Positions 7,607 through 14,726 of a DNA stretch of 31,594 bases are shown here, piece by piece; within the stretch, counting starts at the first letter, position 1, and every line of letters starts with the position of its first letter. Position numbers and translations under genes: made by a program. Below the pieces are notes generated by a model that saw only the letters and a list, made by a program, of their open reading frames with translations, did no database searches and was not told where the DNA came from. Origin of the DNA: CAUYXJ01 sp963577065 (GTDB taxonomy: Bacteria; Chloroflexota; Dehalococcoidia; Tepidiformales; Tepidiformaceae); NCBI GenBank assembly GCA_963577065.1, contig CAUYXJ010000027.1, positions 1-31,594 of the forward strand, read 5' to 3'.

Positions 7607-7990
7607 TTACCGGGTCAAATCCGTACTGCTGCGCCTCCCGTTCCGGAAAGAGGTACGTAGTGACGGGTGAGTAATCTGTTATCCCGTCTGGGGCGCCGAT
7701 GCGGCGACGCCCTTGGCCGTCGCCGCATCGAGGAGCGCGCGGTAGTCATCGAGCGGCCACGTCATCGCCTCAGTGAGATCTTCGAGGTCCATCAGGTACC
7801 ACTCTGCGGGGCGGGGCGGGGGGTCGCTCACGAGCAGCTCGATTACGACAAACGTCTCGTCGTCGACTGAGCCGAGGCGATGGCGGAACGCTAGCGGCTT
7901 GATCGAGCCGAACTCCTGCGTGAGCAGCCAGTTGCCGACGGCGTCGGCGAAGTCGTCGATCTCCGAGGCGCTGCGTGAGCGTGTAACCAT
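7599..7990 (-). pseudogene. Frame-disrupted partner gene upstream of the HEPN gene
   Basis: From ATG 7990 (GGAG 6 nt upstream) a 103-aa frame runs to a stop at 7679. Immediately after, another frame is coding-like without a start: it reads ITDYSPVTTYLFPERE and QQYGFDPVSG and stops at 7599, overlapping the HEPN start. Adding one base at the GGGG run at 7690-7693 (CCCC on the coding strand) would join the two into about 130 aa. The product has an acidic, mixed alpha/beta look (ETFVVIELLVSD, LMDLEDLTEAM) and is not recognised. Either an assembly indel, a real mutation or a programmed frameshift explains this. Confidence 0.55.
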
Positions 7991-8274
7991 GGCGTGCTCC
8001 AGAGCCATCGTACATCTGCCAAGCGCTCGGGCGATCGCGGATTTTCCCGTGCTAGACTCGCCCCCCATCATCCTGACTCTCGGGGACACTCCGTGATCGA
8101 AACAAGGAAGTTCTTCTGCGTTTCTGCCACGCGTTCTGCGCCTCGAAGTGGATGTCGGGGACTACGATCCGATCACGGGCCTGGCCCGCCAGAGCGCCAT
8201 CCCGGTAAACATTCGCCCAGCAAAGGAAGCGGTCTCGGCGGCTAGGGCCGCCGCCACCGCCAAGCGAGGACATC
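7991..8274. other. Intergenic region without a confident gene
   Basis: A TAGACT box at 8053-8058 (plus strand) could be a -10 element for the nitroreductase at 8275. A 74-codon minus-strand frame (8052-8276) has a partly natural composition but overlaps the nitroreductase ribosome site and has no recognisable motif. I do not call a gene here. Confidence 0.35.
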
Positions 8275-8934
8275 ATGCCAGACGCCCGTTCCGGAACCGA
8301 CGACCTCTGGGAAGCGATCTACACCCAGCGCGCGATCCGTCGCTGGAAGGACGAGCCCGTCCCCGAAGACCTCATCTGGAAGGTGATCGAGGCGGGCACG
8401 AAGGCCCCCTCGGGCAGCAACCTGCAACCTTGGCGCTTCGTCGTGATTCAGGATCAGGGCACGCGCGATGCGATCTCGGCGCAGCTGCGCAAGGGCCTGG
8501 AGAATCCGGGCCTGAAGCAGATGATCGAGAACGCGCAGAAGTCCGGGAACAAGGGCGAGCGCCTGATGATGACCGGCGCGATGGGCCTCTTCGAGAACCT
8601 CGCGCAGGCGCCGGTCTTCATCGTGCCTTGCCTCTACCAGATTTCCTCGCCCAGCCAGGATGCGAGCACGCTGCTCGCTGGCAGCTCGATCTATCAGGCC
8701 GTGCAGAACATGCTGCTCGCCGCGCGTGCGCTCGGCCTGGGCACGGTGATGACCACGTTCCAGGGCGCGGTCGACGACGTCCTCCGCGAGCACTGCCAGA
8801 TCCCGGCTGAGGCGACACCCGTGGCGCTGATCCCGATGGGCTTCCCCGATGCGAACTTCGGCTCCACCAACCGCAAGCCCGTGGACGAAGTGACGAACTG
8901 GGAGCAGTGGGACGCGACGCGGAACCGCGGCTAG
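8275..8934 (+). CDS. Nitroreductase family protein (FMN-dependent)
   Basis: The protein is 219 aa, typical for the family. The FMN-binding N-terminal motif is clear (YTQRAIRRWKDEPVPEDLI, then KAPSGSNLQPWRFVVI), as is the C-terminal AVQNMLLAARALGLGT segment that packs on the flavin. Members are homodimeric NAD(P)H oxidoreductases acting on nitro groups, enones or iodotyrosine-like substrates; the substrate here is open. ATG at 8275 is preceded by AGGAC. It is divergent from the HEPN pair and followed by a hypothetical gene on the same strand. A second, distinct nitroreductase lies at 20636-21259. Confidence 0.9.
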   Translation: MPDARSGTDDLWEAIYTQRAIRRWKDEPVPEDLIWKVIEAGTKAPSGSNLQPWRFVVIQDQGTRDAISAQLRKGLENPGLKQMIENAQKSGNKGERLMMTGAMGLFENLAQAPVFIVPCLYQISSPSQDASTLLAGSSIYQAVQNMLLAARALGLGTVMTTFQGAVDDVLREHCQIPAEATPVALIPMGFPDANFGSTNRKPVDEVTNWEQWDATRNRG

Positions 8935-8995
8935 GTCCGGCCATCGCGGTTAGGGCGCTGGGGCGCTTCGCTTCTGTACCACCGATCGCGACGAG

Positions 8996-9754
8996 GTGAT
9001 CGCGCTCTTTCGCTTCTGGCCAGATGCCCGCGAGGCCGTCGCTATGACGGCCAAAGGGGGCAGGGCAGCGCCGCCCGCCCCCGCCGCTGCCCTGCCCCTC
9101 CGCGAGCTGACATCGACGCTGGGCGCCTACGACCTCGCCGTTGAGATCGGCGAGCACGGCCGAGCCGACCGGGCCGCGTCGCGCGCGCTGGGGCTGGCCG
9201 AGGCCATCCTCGCGGGCGGGCTCTGGCGAGCCGGCGGGCAATGGGTCGCGGACGTGCCGCCGCCACCGGTGCTCGTCGACGAGTTCGGGCCGGACACGTT
9301 CGCTTCGCTCGGGTCCGCGGTCCCGCTGCTCCTGCTCCGAGCGAAGGGCGGCTGGAACCTCATCGCAGCGCCCGATCGCGAGACCTGGCTCACGCTCTCG
9401 ATGACGTTCCTCAACCGCCACACGTACCAGCGCTTCGATCACGAGGCCGCTTGGCACAGCCCCGACGTCAACGAGCTCGCTTCGCTCGTGCTCGGCACGC
9501 ACAACACCCAGGACGTCGAGGGCACGTGCCTCACCTACGGCATCCCCGGCCTCTCGCTCCGGGACTGGTCGGACGCGGTAAGAGCCGAAAGCGAGGGCGG
9601 CCCGCCCGAGGCGACGCGTAGCGCCCTCCTTGCGGAGCAGCTCCACTATGCCGCGCTGCTGTGGCCGCCTGCCCGCGGCGCGGGCTCGCTGCGCGAGGCG
9701 CTGGCGCCGCTCGGCTCCGATCTGTTCGTCATTGCGCCGGAGGGAGAGGCCTAG
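8996..9754 (+). CDS. Hypothetical protein
   Basis: Family not recognised. The 252-aa product is soluble, with an Ala/Pro-rich segment (residues 20-35) followed by a mixed alpha/beta domain (LGAYDLAVEIGEHG, VLVDEFGPDTFASL, LLLLRAKGGWNLIAAPDRETWL). No membrane segment or Cys cluster is visible. GTG at 8996 is the longest start but has a weak ribosome site; ATG at 9044, 16 codons in, is an alternative. It follows the nitroreductase by 61 nt. Confidence 0.65.
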   Translation: MIALFRFWPDAREAVAMTAKGGRAAPPAPAAALPLRELTSTLGAYDLAVEIGEHGRADRAASRALGLAEAILAGGLWRAGGQWVADVPPPPVLVDEFGPDTFASLGSAVPLLLLRAKGGWNLIAAPDRETWLTLSMTFLNRHTYQRFDHEAAWHSPDVNELASLVLGTHNTQDVEGTCLTYGIPGLSLRDWSDAVRAESEGGPPEATRSALLAEQLHYAALLWPPARGAGSLREALAPLGSDLFVIAPEGEA

Positions 9755-9801
9755 CCTTCCGGCTCTCCCGCGGCGGCCGCTTCAGCGGCGGCCTCTTCGA
9801 G

Positions 9802-10069
9802 TCACCAGAAGTCGCGCACGGCATGCGTATCGAAGTCCATCCCGTAGATGCGCTCGAAATCCGCGAGCCTGCAGCGCCTTCTTTCCGTGGGGGCTGTACG
9901 ACATCTCCCCTTCCTGACCCGCGTCCGGCGCGAACGAGTGAAGGACGATGTTCTCCAGGAGCGGGCCCAGAGCGACGCCCCTGAACTCGGCCAATCCCTT
10001 GAGCACCCTCGCCATGCGGACGCCGAGCTGGACGCGATCGATCGTCGTCGGTGGCTTCGCCTCATCCAT
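9802..10069 (-). pseudogene. Small ribbon-helix-helix-like protein, frame-disrupted
   Basis: From ATG 10069 (GGGAG 7 nt upstream) the frame reads TIDRVQLGVRMARVLKGLAE then RGVALGPLLENIVLHSF, which looks like a small ribbon-helix-helix-type DNA-binding or antitoxin protein. After GKKAL the natural continuation (RLADFERIYGMDFDTHAV, ending at 9802) lies in another frame, reached by removing one base near 9870-9893, where a GGGGG run occurs. The repaired product would be about 88 aa. The palindromic promoter just upstream fits autoregulation. Family assignment is from pattern memory and moderate. Confidence 0.5.
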
Positions 10070-10087
10070 CGTTGACTCCCGGTCCTG

Positions 10088-10113
10088 TCCTCATGTCCCG
10101 TGGGACATGAGGA
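10088..10113. promoter_or_regulatory. Perfect 12-bp-arm palindrome (operator) abutting a promoter
   Basis: TCCTCATGTCCC, a 2-nt GT spacer, then GGGACATGAGGA: 12 of 12 bases pair. On the minus strand a TATGGT -10 box (10118-10113) abuts the palindrome, with TTGCCG 16 nt further upstream as -35. A repressor bound here would cover the transcription start of the gene at 10069. No T-tract follows, so a terminator is less likely. Confidence 0.65.
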
Positions 10114-10176
10114 CCATAGTCCCGTCGCGCCGAACGGCAACCGGGCGCCGAAGTGCCGCAACCGCCCTGGCTCCGG

Positions 10177-10618
10177 TCAGCGGTCACGCACAGCGAAGTC
10201 GGCGAGGTGCTCCTGGTAATGGTGAGCGCCGTTCGCCTCGACGATGAACTCGCCGAGGCCATGGTGCGCTTCCAGCGCGTCCACGCTGAGCGCCGCGACA
10301 GCGGCGGGGAACGCCCCTCGGGCGTCCTCGGCCTCGGCATGCAGCTCGTGGTCGTCTCGGCCCGCCACGCCCTCGCGGGCCTCCGCGCTGAAGGCTGCGG
10401 CTTCCGGCGGATCGAGCAGCTCGCCCGCGGCGTGGCGTTCGAGCCGGTGCGCGGAGAAGCGGCGCCACCCGGCGATGTGCGCCGCGACTTCGGCCACGGC
10501 CCCGCCGTCGCTGCGCCCAGCGCCCGCACGGGGGGCGTTCGAGCACCGTCTGCCAGTCGGCGAACGCCTCGCCCTCGGCGGCGAGGAGGCGGTCTTTGGC
10601 GGGAGTGCCCTCGCTCAT
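10177..10618 (-). pseudogene. DinB/maleylpyruvate-isomerase-like protein, frame-disrupted
   Basis: ATG 10618 has a strong GGAGGGG ribosome site and encodes SEGTPAKDRLLAAEGEAF and DWQTVLERPP. The family continuation (VAEVAAHIAGWRRFSAHRLE to ANGAHHYQEHLADFAVRDR) lies in the next frame. Removing one base from the six-G run at 10530-10535 (C6 in the coding strand) joins them into about 146 aa. The AAHIAGW and HHYQEHL His positions match the metal site of the DinB-like/MDMPI_N fold, whose members are thiol- or metal-dependent transferases or isomerases. Homopolymer position suggests an assembly indel. Confidence 0.6.
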
Positions 10619-10650
10619 GGGAATCCCCTCCCCCTCAACAACACTGAACG

Positions 10651-11193
10651 CTAGGGGTCTCGGACCTCCCCGACGAGCTCCAGCACGTGGCCGCGGTACT
10701 CCGCTCGAAGGTACCAGCAGCCAGCCTCCGGGAAGTCGATGCCGGCGAGCATGAAGGGCTGGCCGCCGGCAACCACGCCGTGGGTCGCCGGCACATGGCT
10801 CCTGACGGCTGTCGCGGAGCTGGCGCGGCGGGCCGCCGTGACGGTGATCGGTGGCCACGGTTCGTTCCGGTAGTCGAACTCAAGGCTCCACCAGAAAGTC
10901 TTTTGCCCGCCCACCGTCAGCTCCAGTCCGGACGCCGGCAGGGCGGTAAATAAATCCGTTGTGCCGTACCAGACGTCACCGCCTGGCGTTCCTACGGGCG
11001 CCGCCGGGTACGGCGCCGGAGGCAAGAAAGAACCATCAGGGGCGGTCACTGGACAAGCATCTTGGCGAGATCCGAGGGCCTCCGCATCAGCATTGCCCGA
11101 AGAGCTGCCCCAAAGGGGGTAGGCGGCCAGAACCGCGACCCCGAGCACCGCGGCTGCCGCGACCAGGAGTCCGCGGCGTCCCAGGGTTCTCAT
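10651..11193 (-). CDS. Secreted or membrane-anchored protein of unknown function
   Basis: The 180-aa product has an N-terminal signal or anchor (RTLGRRGLLVAAAAVLGVAV) followed by a Gly/Ser/Pro-rich linker and a globular domain. A segment DVWYGTTDLFTALP, a Trp-rich KTFWWSLEFDY strand and a C-terminal FPEAGCWYLRAEYRGHVLEL resemble a family of small extracytoplasmic beta-rich proteins whose last strands carry GCW. Two Cys (near DACPV and GCWY) may form a disulfide outside the cell. ATG 11193 is preferred because it starts at the signal peptide; in-frame starts further upstream add a charged, unlikely N-terminus. Function unknown. Confidence 0.65.
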   Translation of the reverse strand: MRTLGRRGLLVAAAAVLGVAVLAAYPLWGSSSGNADAEALGSRQDACPVTAPDGSFLPPAPYPAAPVGTPGGDVWYGTTDLFTALPASGLELTVGGQKTFWWSLEFDYRNEPWPPITVTAARRASSATAVRSHVPATHGVVAGGQPFMLAGIDFPEAGCWYLRAEYRGHVLELVGEVRDP

Positions 11194-11482
11194 TGGCCCG
11201 GCTCGCCCTTCGCCGGATGACGCGAGTGGGCTCCCCATCCGCTCAGACCGCAGGTCAAGACATCCCCGAGGCGCCCTCACGAAGTCCGTCGGCGTTCCCC
11301 TGTCCGTCGGCGCCGATCATGGCTGTCTAAGCCTAGCGTCTTCGACGTCGTCCTAATTCCAGTAATTCGATGGGGAGGTGAGGCTCCTCGCCGGTGATTG
11401 CTCGACCTTTGGCCGAGGCGCTCCTATTGCTGCCCTCATCGCCACTGGGCAACGCGTCTCCGCGAACGCCGGCCGCCGCTGC
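11194..11482. other. Intergenic region, no gene seen
   Basis: Short frames here lack ribosome sites and family motifs. An 11-bp direct repeat GTCCGTCGGCG occurs at 11285 and 11303. Both flanking genes are on the minus strand. Confidence 0.4.
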
Positions 11483-12517
11483 CTAGCGCAGCGGCTCGAC
11501 CACCATCACCGTCTGCCCGGTGATCTCGCCGTTCTCGAGGAGCTGGGTGGCTTCGTTCACCTGCTCGATGGTGAACCGATTGCTCACGATCACCGAGAGG
11601 TCGAGCTTGCCGGCGTCCAGCCACGCCAGGAGCGCTGCCGCGTCGCGGTCGGGGTCCGGCGAGTCGGGCTCGGCGTAGCCGTACTGGGAGATGAGCGCAT
11701 CGAGTTCGGCGCGACGCGCCTCCGTTGCTGGGCTGGCTACGACCAGCGCCGAGCCCCCGTCACGGACGGGCGCGCGGCCGGGCCTCGCGCTCGCCTCGAA
11801 TTCGTAGACGCAGTCGAAGAGGTGCGCCACGCCGCCCGGCACGAGCTCGGCCAGCTTTTCGACCGCGGCGGCGCTGCTCAGGTTCAGCGTCGCGGTTGCA
11901 CCCAGCTTCCCCGCCGCCTCGAGGCGGGCGTCATCGCGATCGATGGCGATGATCGTGCTCGCCCCGGCAGCCGCCACGGCGGCCACGACGGAGAGCCCGG
12001 CGCCAGCGCAGCCGAAGACGGCCACGCTCTCGTCTGCGGCAACGCCGGCTGTATGGACCGCTGCGGCCGCCAGCATCGTCGTGTGGCCGAGGACCGTCGC
12101 GCCCTCCTTGTCGGGAAGGTCGGGGATGGGCACGAGGAACTGCTCGTCGATGACGGCGTTCGTGCCCCAGGTAGCCGTCGGTCCCGCCTCGGTCACGGTG
12201 CCGTCGTCGAACTCGATCGTCGGGAGTTCCGCTTCGCGGTTTGGTTCGGCCGGCGTGGGCGTGACCAGCACGGTGTCGTCCACCTTCACGCGGGTGACGG
12301 CGCTGCCCACTTCGAGGACGCGGCCGGTGCCCTCCCGCCCGGGGATGATGGGGGTGGCTTGGGGCTCTTCGATCTGCTGCAGCTGGCCGTGCTCGATCCC
12401 AGCTCCGTAGATCTCGACAACCGCCTGGTGGGGCGAGGGGTCGGGCAGCTCGAGCTCCTGGATGGCGCAGACCCCGTAGTCGCCTTCGAGCACCACGACG
12501 CGGGCAGTGGTGGGCAT
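11483..12517 (-). CDS. MDR-superfamily dehydrogenase lacking the zinc sites
   Basis: The 344-aa protein has the medium-chain dehydrogenase layout: GroES-like N-domain to about residue 150 and a Rossmann domain with FGCAGAGLSVVAAV (168-181) and an acidic residue after the second strand (IAIDRDD), suggesting NAD preference. The catalytic-zinc residues are replaced (YGAGIEHG where CGVCGTD is usual; GREG where GHE is usual) and the four structural-zinc Cys are missing. It is therefore more like zinc-independent quinone or enoyl reductases. ATG 12517 has AAGGAG 6 nt upstream. It is downstream of the Rieske gene on the same strand with a 113-nt gap, so a role in the same degradative step is plausible. 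Confidence 0.8.
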   Translation of the reverse strand: MPTTARVVVLEGDYGVCAIQELELPDPSPHQAVVEIYGAGIEHGQLQQIEEPQATPIIPGREGTGRVLEVGSAVTRVKVDDTVLVTPTPAEPNREAELPTIEFDDGTVTEAGPTATWGTNAVIDEQFLVPIPDLPDKEGATVLGHTTMLAAAAVHTAGVAADESVAVFGCAGAGLSVVAAVAAAGASTIIAIDRDDARLEAAGKLGATATLNLSSAAAVEKLAELVPGGVAHLFDCVYEFEASARPGRAPVRDGGSALVVASPATEARRAELDALISQYGYAEPDSPDPDRDAAALLAWLDAGKLDLSVIVSNRFTIEQVNEATQLLENGEITGQTVMVVEPLR

Positions 12518-12630
12518 CGGTTACTCCTTCCGATTTCCGCGTACACCGCCCCCGCGGACGTTCCGGTATCGGTGCGAGCGCCGATCGCGTAGCGCGGAGG
12601 CCTAGCGATTTCGGGCTCTGAGGCGAGGCG

Positions 12631-13977
12631 CTAGCGCTCCACGTACGGCTCGAGGAGCTGCGCAACGCGCAGGTCCTCGGGGATGCGCTCGGGGCCAATC
12701 ATGCGGTCGACCTGCTCGGCGCAGTTCCAGATTCGGCGCTCCTGGTAGCTCACAGGCATGCCCGTGAGCCCCGGCGAGTTCAGGGACTTCTGCATCGGCG
12801 CCATGTTCCGGGTGTCCTCTTCCATCGTCCGATCGAACCCCGCGAGCCGCGCTTGCCAGAGGTCCGAGGTCACCGGTGAGGGCTGATCGCCCCAGTCGAC
12901 CGTGAACGTGATCCACTCGAAACGCGTCGTTCCCACGTCGAGGGGCCAGGCGAGGAGAAACGGCATCCCGGTGGCGCTCACCGGTGTCACGAGATTCGGG
13001 AACGCGCTGAAGGCTGTGCTCGTGCAGCGCGTCATGCCGTTGACGGTCGCGATCTCGGGCATCGCGCCGTTGGTTCCGCCAAACGCCTGGCGGTCGACGT
13101 CGGTACGCCAGTCGAGCTGGTGGCGGAGGCCGCTGCGTTCGGCCGCGCGCTTCGAGAGCGGCGTGATCATGCGCGAATGCCCGTTGGGCAGAACGCCCAT
13201 GGTAGCGCCGCGCTGGTCGAGCCCCGAGACGCCCGCCTTCTGGTGGATGTGCTTGAAGTGGTAGACCTCCTGGAAGGCCTCGACGGTGACCTTCCAGTTG
13301 CAGGGGATGATTGTCCAGCGCTTATCGATCATCCGCAGCGTTGCGCCCTGGAACATCGCCATCTGCTCGGGGAGGGGGTGCAGCCAGTCGAGCAGGTCCG
13401 GCGCGTCCGGATCCTGGGTGATGAAGACCCAGCCGTCCCAGGTCTCGCAGCGGATCTCACGCAGGGATCGTTCCTCAACGGGGATGTCGCCGTCTTCGCC
13501 GCCGATTCGCCGGCCGCTCGTCGGGTCGTAGCGGTGGCCCGCTTCGGGACAGCGGAGGACGCCGTCCGGCAGCGTGCGCCGGGGGAACTCCTGCTGGTAC
13601 TGGAGGTCGTGGCCGCCCGAGTCGAAGTCCTTCCAGTGGAAGAGAGCGGAATCGTCGGGCAGGTCGAGGAGCGGCGATCCGTGCGCGCAGGTGTTGTGGA
13701 AAGCGCGAATCACGCCGTCATCGCCCCGTACCAGGACGACCGGTGTCTCGAGGTGGTCCCAGAGCTGGTACGAGCCGTTCGCGGGCAGCTCCTCGTCGCG
13801 CGTCGCGTAGAGCCAGACGCGCTTCCAGAGGTACTCCCACTCGAGGTCGAAGAAGTGGGGGTCGCGGTAGCGGCCGGCGGGGAGGTCCGGGAACTTGGGG
13901 AAGCCCTCCGGCGGCCCCTCCCGTGCGAACTCGTACAGGATCTCCTGCTTCAGACGTTCGACCACGGCCTCTTGCAC
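12631..13977 (-). CDS. Rieske non-heme iron oxygenase alpha subunit, atypical Rieske motif
   Basis: The 448-aa protein has the two-domain layout of ring-hydroxylating oxygenases. The catalytic domain is intact: N227-W-K, E237 and H240 (QEVYH), H245 (FKHIH), and EED386-388 followed by NMAPMQKSL as the third-ligand region. The Rieske domain is odd: C97-A-H99 is normal, but 43 residues follow before C143, and the next motif is C143-PEAG-H148 rather than CxxH; the canonical His position is Ala146. The frame is continuous. Reductase or ferredoxin genes are not adjacent. GTG at 13977 has GGGGG upstream. Substrate unknown; a mononuclear-iron oxygenase of carboxylates or aromatics is likely. Confidence 0.85.
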   Translation of the reverse strand: MQEAVVERLKQEILYEFAREGPPEGFPKFPDLPAGRYRDPHFFDLEWEYLWKRVWLYATRDEELPANGSYQLWDHLETPVVLVRGDDGVIRAFHNTCAHGSPLLDLPDDSALFHWKDFDSGGHDLQYQQEFPRRTLPDGVLRCPEAGHRYDPTSGRRIGGEDGDIPVEERSLREIRCETWDGWVFITQDPDAPDLLDWLHPLPEQMAMFQGATLRMIDKRWTIIPCNWKVTVEAFQEVYHFKHIHQKAGVSGLDQRGATMGVLPNGHSRMITPLSKRAAERSGLRHQLDWRTDVDRQAFGGTNGAMPEIATVNGMTRCTSTAFSAFPNLVTPVSATGMPFLLAWPLDVGTTRFEWITFTVDWGDQPSPVTSDLWQARLAGFDRTMEEDTRNMAPMQKSLNSPGLTGMPVSYQERRIWNCAEQVDRMIGPERIPEDLRVAQLLEPYVER

Positions 13978-13992
13978 GAGCGGCCCCCTTTG

Positions 13993-14030
13993 CCGGCGCC
14001 CCGACTCTTCGGCGCCGGAGCATCATTCTA
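13993..14030 (-). promoter_or_regulatory. Promoter and start-site inverted repeat of the Rieske gene
   Basis: Minus-strand -10 TAGAAT (14030-14025) precedes a perfect inverted repeat CCGGCGCC / GGCGCCGG (13993-14000 and 14011-14018) that would lie at or just after the transcription start, upstream of the GTG at 13977. It could be an operator or a 5' mRNA hairpin. No clear -35 is seen. Confidence 0.45.
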
Positions 14031-14062
14031 CCCCGACCGAGACACGCACCCGGCAAGAACGA

Positions 14063-14073
14063 CCCCCCCCCCC
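14063..14073. repeat. Eleven-C homopolymer tract
   Basis: C11 followed by GGGG, about 35 bp upstream of the Rieske -10 box. Such tracts are length-variable and also error-prone in sequencing. Confidence 0.7.
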
Positions 14074-14092
14074 GGGGTCTGCGTAGAGCCAC

Positions 14093-14297
14093 CCCGCGAG
14101 TGAACGAGAAGCCGGGCGCGGCAGCGCCCCCGAAGCAGTCGAGGGAGAACGAGAATCCGCCCCGCGAGTGAGCGCGAAGCTGGGCGCGACAGCGCCCCGC
14201 GAAGCAGTCGAGGGAGCAGGAGAATCCGCAGCCCGAGTGAGCGCGAAGCTGGGCGAGGCAGCGCCCCGCGAAGCAGTCGAAGGAGCAGGAGAATCCA
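14093..14297. repeat. Three tandem copies of a 68-69 bp repeat
   Basis: Units at about 14093-14160, 14161-14229 and 14230-14297 share a CGAGTGAGCGCGAAGC start, a GGGCGCGRCAGCGCCC hairpin core, GAAGCAGTCGAGGGAG and an AGAATCC end, with a few substitutions. The 69-bp copies keep frame and read as 23-residue repeats (SAKLGATAPREAVEGAGES), but each carries a potential stem-loop, so a non-coding repeat element is more likely. Confidence 0.8.
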
Positions 14298-14569
14298 AGG
14301 ATCTCGTGGAGATCAAGCGGCTCCGTGTAGATCCGGCAGCGCGGCGCGCTGGTATCGGCCGTCGACTGAGCGAAGTCGCGGTGAATTGGTGCGGGGATCG
14401 CAGATTCGGGGCGGCAATTCTCAAGACATCCGCCGCACAACTCCCTGCAATCGCGCTCTACGAAAAGCTGGCCTTCCGCGAGGTTGGGCGAACGTTTTCA
14501 GGGAAGAGTGAGTGGGTGTGGCCGGAGCGTGAACTCTCTCTACGGGAGCGAACACCGCTTATCGGCTAG
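14297..14569 (+). pseudogene. GNAT acetyltransferase C-terminal fragment
   Basis: About 90 codons encode the back half of a GNAT N-acetyltransferase: the acetyl-CoA-binding motif A (KRLRVDPAARRAGIGRRL) and the following NWCGD, FGAAILKTS, AIALYEKLAF and REVGRTFSGKS elements. The N-terminal strands and first helices are missing and are replaced directly by the 68-bp repeats, which continue in frame from a GTG at 14168. The gene looks truncated by repeat insertion or deletion. A product starting in the repeats is possible but would probably not fold as a complete enzyme. Confidence 0.65.
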
Positions 14570-14605
14570 CGCGGGGCGAGTCGCGAAGGCTGCTCAGAGG
14601 GGCAG

Positions 14606-14720
14606 GAGCCAAGAGCCAAGAGCCAAGAGCCAAGAGCCAAGAGCCAAGAGCCAAGAGCCAAGAGCCAAGAGCCAAGAGCCAAGAGCCAAGAGCCAAGAGC
14701 CAAGAGCCAAGAGCCAAGAG
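14606..14720. repeat. Heptanucleotide satellite, about 16 copies
   Basis: Uninterrupted GAGCCAA repeats, period 7, cover 115 nt. The tract ends 6 bp from the stop codon of the acyl-CoA mutase gene. It translates as EPRAKSQ repeats in one strand and LALGSWL in the other, but no gene needs it. Confidence 0.9.
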
Positions 14721-14726
14721 CGGCCG

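Noticed and set aside
8020..8089. Walker A-like GESSTGKS in a minus-strand frame extending the HEPN-partner gene
   Set aside because: The best ribosome site supports ATG 7990, after the motif. No Walker B or other ATPase features follow, so the motif is probably chance.
13718..14440. Minus-strand frame with repeated CSFDCFAGRCLAQLRAHS segments
   Set aside because: The repeats are the 68-bp DNA element read in one frame; no protein family or ribosome site supports a gene.
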